NCBI RefSeq assembly: GCF_963082655.1
Contig: NC_081554.1
Span: 40,074,354 to 40,138,353, forward strand
DNA from: Stomoxys calcitrans
Taxonomy: Eukaryota > Arthropoda > Insecta > Diptera > Muscidae
Length of the DNA: 64,000 nucleotides
Direction of reading: 5' to 3'
Shown here in pieces: positions 21,095-32,830 of this stretch (positions are counted from its first letter, which is position 1; each line of letters starts with the position of its first letter). Position numbers and translations under genes: made by a program. The notes under the pieces were generated by a model. That model made no database searches and was not told the DNA's origin. It worked only from the letters and a program-made list of their open reading frames with translations.

Positions 21095-24000
21095 GGCAAA
21101 GGAAGTGGAAACTACGGAGGATATAGACACAGCGGTCAAGCGGATCACGAAGGCCCTGAACGACTCGCTTGTGTCGGCATGCCCTAGTGCCAAGGGGCAA
21201 ACAGCGACCGCCATGGTGGACCCCAGGGCTGGTTGGTCTAAGGAAGGACTGCAGAAAACTCTTCAACAGAGCAAAAGCCACAATAGCACCACACGATTGG
21301 GACATCTTTAAGACTGAGCTAAGAAAATATAAGGGCGAGCTTAGAAAGGCTCAGAACAAATCCCGAATAGAATTCTGCGGCTCCGAGTAGGATACATCAC
21401 GAGGCCTCTAGGCTAAGGAAGATTCTATCCTCGAGACCTATTACGGTGAATAATATTCAGAAGTCAGAGAATGTATGGACAATGTCTAGTGAGGAAACAC
21501 TAGAACTACTAGTTGATACATATTTCCCGGGAAATTCCCCAAAGGACAACATGACGCCAGAAGAGGTTGTCACTGGTATGCATTCGTCGAAGGCTATTAC
21601 GGAAATAGTGTCTGAGTCGAAAATCCTTTGGGCGATAAGAAGTTTCGACTCCTTTAAGTCGCCAGGCCCTGATGATGTATCACCGGTTGAATTACAAGCT
21701 GTGTCTGATAGACTGGTTCCCTGGCTTAGGAAGATATACTCAGCTTGTATCAGAATGTCATATGTACCTGTGGGATGGAGGGTCACGAAGGTCATTTTCA
21801 TTTCGAAAGCGAAAGATTTTCGTCCTATTAATCTAAAATCCTTTATGCTGAAGACTCTTGAGAGGTTGATAGAAACATATCTTAGGGCAAAGATCCCTGG
21901 AGATCGCCTGTCGCGGCAACAGCATGCATATATTTAGTAAGGGCAAGTCCACTGAAACAGCTCTTCACGACCTAGTCGGCTACATAGAGGGTTCTCTCGC
22001 TGTCAAGGAATATACAATATTAGCATTTCTTGACACTGAAGGTGCTTTCAATAATGTAAAACCGACGTCAATCATAAAGGAGTTGGAGTTTCTAGGCATC
22101 AACTCTACCGTAGGAAAGTTTATTAATAACTTACTTACGGCAGGCTTGCGATCTGTGGATCTAAAAAGATGGGTCAGCAGAGGAACGCCTCAAGGAGCTG
22201 TACTGTCTCCTCTACTTTGCAATATAGCCATTAACAATAAACTATTGTCTCTGGAAGAAAAAGTCGTAAAAGTGATCGCGTATGCTGATGACGTGGCAAT
22301 TGCGGTTAGGGGAAAGTTTCCCAGCACTCTAAGAGATATACTTCAGGAAGATCTACGTGCAACAGCAAAGTGGGCTACCGAAAGTAGTCCAAGTATAAAT
22401 CCGTGCAAGACAGAAGTAGTTCTTTTCAACAGGAGATACAAGTTGCCTACACTGGAACCTGTCTCCTTTGGTGCAGAGAATGTTCCTTTTACAGAATGCG
22501 CAAAATTTCGGGTGTTTTGGTGGACAGGAAATTGAACTTCCGATCTAACATTTTGGAAAGGGCAAGAAAGGCCACTCTTGCCCAATACACATGCAAGAGA
22601 GCCATTGGAAAAAGTTGGGGGATTTAGACTGCGTGTCATGCGTTGGGTATATACTGCAGTTGTCAGACCTATAATGCTATATGGTGATGTGGTCTGGTGG
22701 ACGGCGCTTCAAAAATCGACCTACCGCTCAATACTTAACTCTACGTGCAACATCAAAGTGGGCTACCGAAAGTGGTTTCCGTTTAAATCCGTGCAAGACA
22801 GAAGTAGTTCTTTTCAGCAGGAGATACAAGTTGCCTACAGTGGAACCTGTCTCCTTGGAAGGAGAGACTGTACCTTTTACAGAAAGCGTAAAATACCTTT
22901 GGTGTTTTGCTGGACAGGAAATTGAACTTCGAATACAACATTTTGGAAAGGGCAAGAAAGGCCACTCTGGCCCTATTCACCTGCAAGAGAGCCATTGGCA
23001 TAAGTTGGAGGTTTAGACTGCGTGTCATGCATTCGGTATATACTGCAGTTGTCAGACCTATAATGCTATATAGTGTTGTGGTCTGGTGGACGACGCTTCA
23101 AAAATCCACCTACTGCTCAATACTTAACTCTACGTGCAATAGCAAAGTGGGCTACCGAAAGTGGTTTCCGTTTAAATCTGTGCAAGACAGAAGTAGTTCT
23201 TTTCAGCAGGAGATACAAGGTGCCTACAGTGGAACCTGTCGCCTTGGGTGGATAGAATGTTCCTTTTTTAGAAAGTGCAAAATACTTGGGTGTTTTGCTG
23301 GACAGGAAATTGAACTTCAAATCCAACATTTTGGAAAGAGCAAGAAAGGCCACTCTTGCCCTATACACCTGCAAGAGAGCCATTGGCAAAAGTTGGGGGT
23401 TGCTGGACAGAAAATTTAACTTCAGTGCCTGGGTGTTTTGCTGGACAGGAAATTGAACTTCAAATCCACCATTTTGGAAAGGGCAAGAAAGGCCACTGTG
23501 GCCCTATTCACCTGCAAGAGAGCCATTGGCAAAAGTTGGAGGTTTAGACTGCGTGTCATGCATTCGGTATATACTGCAGTTGTCAGCCCTATAATGCTAT
23601 ATGGTGTTGTGGTCTGGTGGACAGTGCTTCAAAAATCCACCTACTGCTCAATACTTAACCGGAACCGAAGGATGGCATCTTTGTACATCACAGCCGCACT
23701 GTGGACGACACCATCTGATGCACTGAGTTTAATGATTCATCCTATGCCTCTGGACATTGTGGCTATCCAAATTGCAGCTACCACTGCCGTGAGGTTAAAA
23801 GAGCTTTCACATTGGCCTTTCCGATTTTCCAGGCAGTGTGGATTAATGCTTCATATTATGCCTCTGGACATTGTGGCTAACCAAACTGCAGCGACCATTG
23901 CCGTGAGGTTAAGAGAGCTTTCTCATTGGATTTTCCGATTTTTCAGGCAGTGTGGATACACCCTACCTGAGCCGCTTTTTGATAAAAATTACTGTACCAC

Positions 24001-24955
24001 TATTCCTGATAGAACCGATAGGAACCACTATATCCCTGGTAACACAATTTTATATGGATGGTTCTAAATTAAACGACCAGGTGGACTTTGGGGTGTACTC
24101 TAAAAATGTAGAACTGGTCATATCGAAAAGGTTACCCGAACACTGAAGTGTGTATCAAGCAGAGATCCTTGCAATTAAGGAAGTGGTGGAATTGCTACTA
24201 TATAATGTCATTGCGACGATTGCCATAAATATATTCTCGGACAGCCAGGCAGTCATTAAATCCCTGGAGAACGTATTTCTGAACACAAAAACCGCCCTCG
24301 ACTGTCGCATATCTCTCAACAAGATGACTGAACAGTTCAAAATTCACCTGTTCAGGGTGCCGGGCCACAGAGATATCCCAGGGAATTCTAAAGCAGACGA
24401 GCTTGCGAGACTAGGAACTACCTTACACATTCCAGGGACACTGTAATCTAAGGGTATACCTCTAGCGACATGTAAGCTAAGTTTTCAGGTTCAGGACCGA
24501 AGGATAACGAATGATAGATGGTCATAAAGAGGGGGCTATAAGCAGTCCACTGCTTTGGCTAGAACAAACATCTCATTCATTGTGTCCATCATGACAGGTC
24601 ACTGTCTAATCGGAAAACATGTTGACAGACTGAAGGTTGTCAGCAACGACTTTGCAAAAGCTGTGGGGACATCAAAAAAGAAGAACACCTGTGTGTGCGT
24701 TGTCCGCACTAGCAGTTAGAAGGAGTTCCACTTTAGGTTCTCATTTCTTTGAGAACCTGCCTGATTTAGAGGATTTGAACATTCGTAAGTGATTGGGGTT
24801 TTTAAAGCAATCTGATTGGTTCAACGGTAGGAATTAGAAGGCATCTTCCTTCTTCTGTTCCTGTGGTATCACAATGGACATAAACGTCTAAGTGAATCTG
24901 ATGGCAGACAGCCATTTAAACCTAACCTAAACCATTTTAACCTAACCTATTATAT
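21095..24955 (+). pseudogene. LOA-A LINE ORF2 (reverse transcriptase + RNase H), 5' truncated
   Basis: Starts inside the endonuclease-RT linker (WWTPGLVGLRKDCRKLFNRA, 21215-21275). The reverse transcriptase follows: SPGPDDVSPVELQAVSDRL, a short deletion after VIFISKAK, FLDTEGAFNNVKPT (motif A), GTPQGAVLSPLLCN (motif B) and AYADDVAIAVRGKF, with YADD codons intact at 22281-22292. The thumb region is then repeated (22354-23660). An RNase H domain at about 24050-24400 shows all four acidic positions: YMDGSKL, QAEILAIKE, FSDSQAV and GNSKADELAR. A TGA at about 24144 and several frameshifts disable it. The 3' end carries AAACCTAACCTAAACC and a second AACCTAACC run near 24940. It is the best preserved LINE here, but not coding-competent. 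Confidence 0.85.
22354..23660 (+). repeat. Triplicated reverse transcriptase thumb segment in LOA-A
   Basis: Units begin CTACGTGCAAC(A/T)(G/T)CAAAGTG at 22354, 22741 and 23131, giving offsets of 387 and 390 bp. A rearranged partial unit runs from about 23430 to 23660. Each full unit runs from CAAGACAGAAGTAGTTCTTT through GGACAGGAAATTGAACTTC to TCCACCTACTGCTCAATAC. At the joints, CTTAACT is followed directly by CTACGTGCAA, whereas the final exit reads CTTAACCGGAACC. Confidence 0.95.
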
Positions 24956-25759
24956 GCAACATATTTTCTTTTGTCGTCAATTAATTGTTTTCTAATTCCA
25001 TAGATCCTAATGCAAACTAAGTTTTGCGAACTAGTTTTTATGGCTAATTATTAATTTTATATGCATTTCCCATAAAATTCACTTTTATATTTGACGCTTA
25101 TTTATAAACAAAGCATAACAAGTGTGTTCTAAAAAACCCTAAACATTGAAGCAAAACATTCTTTAAGCCAAGCTATAATTTCAACGCCTCCTCATTAAAG
25201 AATTCTTAAAGTCATTTTGCCAGAACGAAAAAATTGAGAAAATCCCATAATCATTCTACATTGTATATGGCTGTATGTGAATGTTCAAAAGGAGGCAGCA
25301 ACGCAAAGGAAGTCTATGCCCAGTCAGGCATAAAATCAAGGTTGACGCTGGGAAACAAAATGTAAAGGAGCTGTAGGCCAAGACCTGCTTATGTTGCAGC
25401 AAAGAACAAAAGACTTCATTTGCGGGATTTAAGAATTAAAATAAGTTTGCATATAAAAATAAAATGTCAGAATGAAATACATGGCTGTAATGTTTCCCAT
25501 TAAAAGGGAAATAACAAGGATTATAGCTAAAGTTGTGTAATTATAAGTTCTTGGTGGAATATATCATAGGCACAAGGAGCACAGCCAAGACACGAGATGA
25601 TAGAACCTCAATGTTAGTTTTAATAAGTTTAGTTAAGAAAGAATTATTTAAAAATTGCTTGGAGCTAATTTAAAACTTTTCAATAAGGTGTCTATACCAT
25701 AACGAAACTATAAAACCCTCAACAGGAAATAGAAATGAAAAACTAACCTTTTCCAAATG
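24956..25759. other. Unassigned AT-rich stretch
   Basis: No coding or RNA signal and no repeat landmarks recognised. Confidence 0.4.
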
Positions 25760-26110
25760 ATGAAACAGGCAAGCCTTGCCCTTTGTTGAGAAGGTGGACG
25801 GCTTAGATCTTCAACTTTTTGGAAATGTTGAAATAGACTCTCGGCCTTCATATCATATATTGGATGAACACCGCTGTATCATACCTATTATGTGATATAT
25901 GGTGTTGTGGTCTGGTGTACTGCTTTTTATAAACCAGCCCACTGTTCAACACTCAGTTAGTCACATCCAAAGCACGATAAATCTTCACATCACAGTGGCA
26001 GGGCGGTCGAGGCCGTTTAAGGCACTGAATGTTGTTCCACATTACATGCCTCAGAACATAACAGCTGAGCAATATGGTGTGCACTATGATCCCAAAATCT
26101 ACCTTTTTGA
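25760..26110 (+). pseudogene. LOA-A thumb fragment, highly decayed
   Basis: Aligns by eye to the LOA-A region after the thumb: ATATGGTGTTGTGGTCTGGT, CCACTGTTCAACACTC, and the reading ALNVVPHYMPQNITAEQ, corresponding to ALSLMIHPMPLDIVA in the 21095 copy. It is more diverged than the other LOA-A copies and so probably older. Confidence 0.55.
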
Positions 26111-26119
26111 CTATATAAA

Positions 26120-26510
26120 TTGTTCATATTTAAAGGGGGGAGGACCCTCCCCTTAATAATAAAAACATCAGCCAAATGCAAAGTTGGCCAATCGGGACAT
26201 TATGAAAATAAAATTAAAGGTATTTTGGGAGTAGAATACGAAACTTGTCTCAAAATTTGGTACCAAGTTTCAGGGAGTTCCAAAAAAAAATACGAATCTG
26301 ATATTAATCTTAGGCACTATGTGGTTAGCCCAGAACGAACCCCCAAAAAATGGGCATGCATATCAACGGTACCAATAAGACTCAAATAAAAGATCTTTTG
26401 AAGTGAAGTGAAATGCTGATGTTATAGTAATATTAGGGACCAAGTGTATGAGCTGCCAAAAATCCCACAAACGGGCATGCCTACCGAACGAATCAATACG
26501 CAAAAAATTA
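26120..26510 (+). repeat. mini-B minisatellite element, short copy
   Basis: Opens with AAAGGGGGGAGGACCCTCCC, also seen at 54186-54206, then about two diverged units with AATCGGGACATTATGAAAAT, AAAGGTATTTTGGGAGTAGA and AAAATTTGGTACCAAG. No coding capacity. Confidence 0.65.
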
Positions 26511-26517
26511 AATTCGC

Positions 26518-26592
26518 CCTAAACACTCCATTAAGGAATAGGGGCAGACTTCTCACGTAGCAATGAGTGCTCTCCGATTTAAGTTAAATAAT
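26518..26592 (-). repeat. SINE1 3' fragment, minus strand
   Basis: The reverse complement matches the SINE1 tail (ATCGGA...GCACTCATTG.TA.GTGAGAAGT and CCCTATTCCTTAATGGA). Confidence 0.6.
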
Positions 26593-26671
26593 CGAGTCCA
26601 AAAGGCGCACAGTAGAAGAAAATCAAAAAAAAAAAACTAGTAAAAAACTAGTCGTGTGAGAACGTGTAGGA

Positions 26672-26940
26672 GGCCACCCTAGCGCAGAAGTTAGCATGTC
26701 CGCCTATAACGCTGAACGCCAGGGTTCGAATCCTGGCAGGAACATAAGAAAAATTTTCAATCGTGGTAATCCCCTCCTAATGCTGGCGACATTTGTGAGG
26801 TACTTTGCCATTTAAAAACTTCTCTCTCTAAGAGGTGCGGCACGCCGTTCGAACTCGGCTATAAAAAGCAGGTCCCTTATTGATTTGTGGGAAGTTTGCC
26901 ACAGTTCCTTAATGGGATGTTCATGGGCAAATTTGCATTT
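26672..26940 (+). repeat. SINE1 copy with internal deletion
   Basis: Complete tRNA-like head (GGCCACCCTAGCGCAGAAG, B box GGTTCGAATCC) and normal terminus (TCATGGGCAAATTTGCATTT). A segment of about 40 bp between GGTCCCTTAT and TGATTTGTGG is missing. Confidence 0.85.
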
Positions 26941-27127
26941 TTTGAGAGCGAGTAGAGATCTCTTTGAAATTTGGAATGGTAAGAGCTGATAGCGTGATGA
27001 ATGTGATGAATTTCAAGGAACTAGGCCAAGTGACAGATTGGGCATTTCAAATCAAAAATATTTACCGGCCATGACAATATGGGGCATATATTTATTAATT
27101 ACCGGCCATGACAATATGGCGAAAACC

Positions 27128-27352
27128 TCAGAAAAAAAATTCAGTGTTGGTTATCCCTTCCTAATGCTGGCGGCAATTGTGAGGTATTATGCCATGTAAA
27201 ACTTCTCTCCAAAGACGTGTCGCACTGCGGTACGCCGTTCGGACTCGACTATAAAAAGGAGGCCCCTTAAACTTGAATCGGACAGCACTCATTGATATGT
27301 GAGAAGTTTACCCCTGTTTCGTAGGGGAATGTTCATGGACAAAATTTGCAAC
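27128..27352 (+). repeat. SINE1 copy, 5' truncated
   Basis: Starts in the A-run downstream of the head and keeps CTAATGCTGGCGGCAATTG, GTGTCGCACTGCGGTACGCC and ACTCGACTATAAAAAGGAGG, ending ATGGACAAAATTTGCAA. Confidence 0.8.
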
Positions 27353-27430
27353 TTTTGCTTACGAACGTTTGCCCAAACAACGTACCTCAAGTTCTTGTTA
27401 CAGTAGGATAACATCTGTGTACCAAATATA

Positions 27431-27692
27431 TTGGGTTGCCCAAAAAGTAATTGCGGATTTTTCATATAGTCGGCGTTGACAAATTTTTTCACAGCTTATG
27501 ACTCCGTAATTGCATTCTTTCTTCTGTCAGTTATCAGCTGTTACTTTTAGCTTGATTTAGAAAATTATTGATTTGAAAATTATTTGATTTGACTTAGAAA
27601 ATTATTTATTTGATTAAAGTTCATTCTAAGTTTTATTAAAAATGCATTTACTTTCTTTTAAAAAATCCGCAATTACTTTTTGGGCAACCCAA
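27431..27692 (-). mobile_element. Mariner-type MITE copy 3
   Basis: 262 bp in opposite orientation to copies 1 and 2, with both terminal repeats intact and TA at 27429-27430 and 27693-27694. It is longer because of a local duplication of an AGAAAATTATT.GATTTGA-like segment in the centre. Confidence 0.9.
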
Positions 27693-27714
27693 TAGGTTTT
27701 ACTTGGAATTTTCA

Positions 27715-28275
27715 AAAAGTGTCAATCATTTTTTAATTGGATCAATTCAAAAATTATTTGAACATTTCAACAATTTCAATCACTCTGTAATTGATCCAAT
27801 TAAAAAATTAATTGACAATTTCAAAAAATTTTAATAATTTTTTTTAATTAAATACAATTTTTTTTCAATTGAAATAATTTAATTAATTTTTCAATGCATT
27901 TTTTTAATTTAAATAGTTCAATTACTTTTTCAAAAACGGGGACTGATATTATCATTTTCGTTATTGAAGCAGTTTCAATTAAAACATTAATTGGATATTT
28001 TGAAAATTTCAATCATTTTTCAAAACGATCAATTAAAAAATTATTGAAAAATTTTCAATTTTTTTAATTGAGTCAATTAAAATATTAATTGAAAATTTAA
28101 AATTTGTTTCATCATTTTTAGTTGAATATGCAACTTTTTTAATTAAAAACCGATTATAGAATTTTGTAATTGAAAAATCACCTTTTTACAAATTTTAATT
28201 GATATTATCATTACAGTGATTGAAGCACGTCCAATTAAAAATTAATTTGTTCAATTAATTTAGTGATTGAAACCG
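27715..28275. repeat. Degenerate AATT-rich array
   Basis: About 560 bp of loosely repeated short motifs such as TTCAATTAAAAAATT, TTTTTAATTGA and GAAAATTTCAAT, many of them self-complementary. No fixed period can be assigned by eye. Confidence 0.7.
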
Positions 28276-28288
28276 ATTTTTATTTTTT

Positions 28289-28570
28289 AGGGCGGGCATG
28301 CTAACTATATAGCATGCCCGACTATCTCACCTAAGCGGCCGGTATAAATGGAACCGGTGAGAACACCTTTGCATACAAATAATGAGCTAAAATGTGCCAC
28401 CAGTTCACCTGTAGAACGGTAAAAAGATGGGTTGGGGCGTCGGTTTAGTAGCCCATCACCTGGAAAACTTGAAGAAATTCCTATGAAAAAAAAACTAAGA
28501 AGACTAAAACGGATCCTCCTATGTTGACGACCCCCGCAAACAATAACATTCAACATCCTAAAAACCAGCA
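28289..28570 (+). pseudogene. Possible LINE-C 5' end
   Basis: 28440-28560 aligns with 45-170 of the window (GGTTGGGGCG, a CCCATCACC / CCCGTCTCAC block, TATGTTGACGAC, CCCGCAAAC versus AACGTTGACGACGCACGCAAA), so it probably belongs to the 5' region of LINE-C. It starts with a compact palindrome, CGGGCATGCTA / TAGCATGCCCG at 28293-28320. The call of 5' UTR/leader is inference. Confidence 0.5.
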
Positions 28571-29504
28571 CCCTATCAATAAAACCAAAACAAAAAAAAT
28601 GTATACAAATTTGTAGCCAGAATCTAGAAAACTTCTTGAAAATTATGAAAATTTTTATTTAATTTCCATAAAAATGTCTGAAATATTACCTCACAAGGAA
28701 ACCAACTTCATGTCTTTCCAAGTTTCGGTCGAAACAAAAAATTAAATAAAATACAAAAAAAAAAACCACCAAACCACCGCCAAAGGAATTGAATCACCTC
28801 ATCATCACCATACTACAAACTTAACAAGACGAGGCAATGTTGATGGTTATCAAAATCCATGTCAACAATCACAAAACCGGACGTCCAGGCGCATCAGTGC
28901 CAATTAGGGCAGTAAACAAAAGGGACCAAGTGACAGAAAAGGAAACCTACAAAAATATAAAAATAAACGGACATCCTGTTGCTATACGTTTTTCTGACAT
29001 TTATTACGATGTTGGCGGAGCCCCCAAATTAAGCCAGAAAAACAATAACAATAAACAATAAAACCAAAATAAGACAATTTTCTCACATCTACATTTACAC
29101 TGCGGGCATAGAAAAGAGAAGAGTTGATGAAACAATATCCGTTCGTTCATCCATCCATGGAATTTTTAGCCTATTTTGCATTTTCTTTTGACATGGTCAG
29201 CGGCATAGCCTTATTGTTCCTGTCCGCCCGCCTGCCTGCCCGCCTTCGCCTACAATATGAACCAACTCATTTGCATAATTCTAAGGAATTACTTTACAGT
29301 TCATAGTCTCATCATTACCAATACCATTCACTTTGTGCGGGTTAGAGATACACTTAAAAAAATTAAATAAGACAATTGTAAATAAAACTCGAATTATGGT
29401 TCAATGGAAACAAAACTGCATTTTACAGAAGAGACATTGTTTATTCCAATAGAGTGGCAGGTGTCTTTAATTCCCGAGCAGAAGTGTAGGGCATGCAATC
29501 GACC
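28571..29504. other. Unassigned stretch
   Basis: AT-rich, with several A-runs. A 74-codon open frame at 28837-29061 has no recognised domain and no supporting gene structure. The last part runs into R2rep. Confidence 0.4.
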
Positions 29505-29929
29505 AACTCGAGAGGTAGAAGGATATTACACCCGGCACGGGATGACTGTGAACACCACACGGGCTGGAACTTTGAGCTTCAATCTGTTTGTTGGTCTTTG
29601 TTATCCCGAGAAGCTTAGCTAGGAGCTACTGGGCGCATCCATAGGTTGTGTATAGGGGAGTGCTCCATACGGAGTAGCCGCAACCGCAGTCGCCGACAAT
29701 CAGCTGTATCAAGTGGAGAGTCTCAGTGAGAGGCCGGGATCTTGCTTAAATACTGAATGCCAATGATGCTCGATACGATAAGGCGAGTTATTGGCGTCTT
29801 TAAATAACCAATGGCCATCATGTTTTCGCGGCGATCAATCGTATAGACCGGAACGAGCTTGCTCGCCTATGAGATCTTGACAAGGATCGTCACCTCCACA
29901 TGCAAATGTGGCTACAACAACAAGGATAT
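29505..29929 (+). repeat. R2rep copy 3
   Basis: About 425 bp collinear with 13183-13603, from about GCAATCGACC / CCCGGCACGGGATGACTGTG to CAAATGTGGCTACAACAACA. The (CAA)n tail directly abuts R1-like LINE coding sequence at about 29931. Confidence 0.7.
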
Positions 29930-30737
29930 TGAAGATGGCAGCAAGGACAGGATTGGTTGTGACCAATAGTGGGAGCGTTTCTACATTGAGATGCCCCGGA
30001 TGTGAAGGCACATTTCCCAACATAACGCTTATGTCTCAGAGAATCGCAGATAGGATCGACAGCTATCAGGTACTGGAGATAAACACCGCAAGTCATCACC
30101 AGTACAACGACTTCTCTTTTCGGCCCAGAGATCCCATGCAAGTAAAAAGAACGAAGGCGAGCACACCTAGATGAAATGTGAACAAGCAAAAACCATCCCT
30201 GCCCCTAGCTGAGGTCTAATGGCATACGCTAAAATCTGAATCTAGCAAAAACCCCTCAAAAGAAACTCAACGTATCCCAACATATCCATATTTGCTAACG
30301 GATGTGATAAGGCAATGCCTAGGATTAGGGAACCGAAAAGAAACAGAGCCGCAGTACACTGGTGGCATGAATCAATCGATGAACATAGACATGGTTGTAT
30401 CCGAGTAAGGCGAGAAAGTACCCCAGAGCAAACGCAGGGGTGTAGCAGGGGTGTAGCAGAAGCAGAGCATACCCAATATAAGCAGGCAAAAAAGGCACTA
30501 GGGAGTGTCATTACCAAAAAAAAAACAAAAATAGGAAGAACGAAGAGAAGATCTCAACCGAGACCCCTGGGAACTTAAACACAAAGTCGTTATGAAAAAG
30601 CTTAAAACGAAAGCCCAAATAAAGGGATGGATGGGAAAACCATGCGAAATATTGTAACCACTCTATTACCTGATCACGATCCAAGATCAAACGACGAAAA
30701 CATTGGAGTGGACACATCCACTTCCCCATTCAGACTA

Positions 30738-31690
30738 AGAGAACTCCAACTCGTTGTACGTAGCCTTCAAAGCGGATAGCCGCTCGGCCCCAACGGAGTC
30801 CCGGAAGAAGTCATAGACATAATCGCCGCGAAACGACCAGAAATGCTGCTGAACATCTACAACAGATGTCTGTCAGAAGAAATATTCCCAGATGCTTGGA
30901 AACAACAAAGGCTGGTTTTGATCAGTAAGGGGAGGATGATCCAGAATCGCCATCGTCTTAAAAGCCACTGCATATGTTGGACACAGTGGGCAAGTTGCTG
31001 TTTGAGCATTTAATAAAGCCTAAACTCGCAGAGGGAATTGCCGCAGGAGGAAAACTCTCGAGGCAGCAAAATGGCTTTCACACAGGGAAGTCTAGAAAAG
31101 TGACTCCTTTAGGGTAGTTGAGATTGTGGAAGCATGTGGAAACAACTGAATCCTTGTAGCAGACCCATCGTGCTAACGGCAACGCTGGATGTTAAGAACG
31201 CCTTTAACAGCCTCAGACAAAAAGAACTGCAACTCGCTGCACATAGTCCTCAAAGCGGAAAGTCGCCCGTCCCCAACGAAGTCCCAGAAGAAGTCATAGA
31301 GATAATCGCCGCGAAAGGATCAGAAATGCTGTTAAACATAAAATATGTCTGTCAGAAGAAATATTCCCCGATGCTTGGAAACATCAAAGGCTGGTTTTGA
31401 TCAGCAAGAGGAAAGATGTTGCAGAATCGCCGTCGTCTTTCAGTCCACTGTATATGCTGGATACAGCAGGCAAGCTGATGTTGGAGCGTTTGAAAAAGCC
31501 TAGACTCGCAGAGGCAATTGCCGCAGGAGGAAAACTCCCGAAGCGGCAACATGTTTTGCATACGGGGAAGTTTACAAAAGGGGCTCCTTTAGGGTAGATG
31601 AGGTTGTGGAAACGGCTGAACCCTCGTAGCAGACCCATTGTGCCAATGGCAACGCTGGATATTAAGAACGCCTTTAACAGCCTCAGGAGG
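30738..31690 (+). repeat. ~480-bp tandem duplication in the R1-like LINE
   Basis: Two units, starting GAACTCCAACTCG at about 30740 and GAACTGCAACTCG at about 31223. Both run through AGAAGTCATAGA.ATAATCGCCG, TTCCC.GATGCTTGGAAACA and GGCAACGCTGGAT(G/A)TTAAGAACG. The first unit ends in AACAGCCTCAG and restarts upstream. Confidence 0.9.
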
Positions 31691-32830
31691 GTGGAAGTAT
31701 TGCGTGACACGAAGATGGACTTTAAAGTGCTGGAGTATCTGATGAGGCTCGAGAGTCGTAATCGGAGAGACATGGTGCTCTTCTACACTTTCACTGGGGT
31801 TATGAGGAGGTACAAAGGAACGTCGGGCGCTGCACAAGGTTCCATGCTTGGGCCCGAACTCTAAAACCTCCGCTACGACGGAATACTGAATACTGGCGGA
31901 GACGCAAGTAAACACATTTGTGGTCGGATACTCTGCCGACATTGCCGCTGTCATCATAGTAAAAAATACCGACGAGGCGCAATGAAGACTACAGCAGGTC
32001 GTGATCAGAAGTAGACATTGGTTATAGTCCCATGGGATACAGCTGGCAATGCAAAAGACTGAGCTATGCTCAGACGTTAAGAACGCCTTTAACAGCCTCA
32101 AAATGGACTTTAAAGTGCTGGAGTGTTTGATGGGGATCATGAGAAGTTATCGGAGAAAAAGGGTGAACTTCTACACGTTCACTGAGTTTATGAGAAGATA
32201 CAAAGTTACGTCGAGCGCTACACAAGGTTTCATTCTTGGACCCGAACTCTAAAACGTCAACTACGACGGAATGCTTAATACTGACGGAAATGCAACTTAA
32301 CACATTTCTGGTCGGATAGTCTGACGACGCTGTCGCTGTCATCATAGCAAAAAATACAAACGAGGCACAAAAAAGACTACAGCAGGTCATGATCAGAACT
32401 AGACATTGGTTATAGTCCCATGGGATACAGCTGGTAATGCAAAAGACTGAGCTATGCTCAGACGTTAAGAACGCCTTTAACAGCCTCAAAATGGACTTTA
32501 AAGTGCTGGAGTGTTAGATGGGGATCATGAGAAGTTATCGGTGAAACAGGGTGAACTTCTACACATTCACTGAGGTTATGAGGAGGTACAAAGTTATGTC
32601 GGGCCCTCCACAAGGTTCCATACTTGGATGGAACTCTGGAACGTCAGCTACGACGGAATACTGAATACTGATGGAGATGCCAGTAAATACATTTCTGGTC
32701 GGATATGCTGATAGCAGCTGTCATCACAGCAAGCTGTGAAGACTACGGCACGTCATGATCAGAACTAGACATTGGTTGGAGTCCCATGGACTACAGCTGG
32801 CAATGCCAAAGACTGAGCTAACCCTGCTCA
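31661..32830 (+). repeat. Second tandem array in the R1-like LINE (3 units)
   Basis: Units start (G/A)TTAAGAACGCCTTTAACAG at 31661, 32076 and 32464, giving offsets of 415 and 388 bp. Each passes ATGGACTTTAAAGTGCTGGA, TACAAAG...CACAAGGTT and CATTGGTTATAGTCC-like blocks and ends at AAGACTGAGCTA. The third unit exits into native downstream sequence with an A-run at 32829-32842. Confidence 0.9.

Noticed and set aside
28837..29061. 74-codon frame starting MLMVIKIHVNNHKTG
   Set aside because: I could not link it to any family. It ends in an Asn/Lys run from an A-rich stretch.
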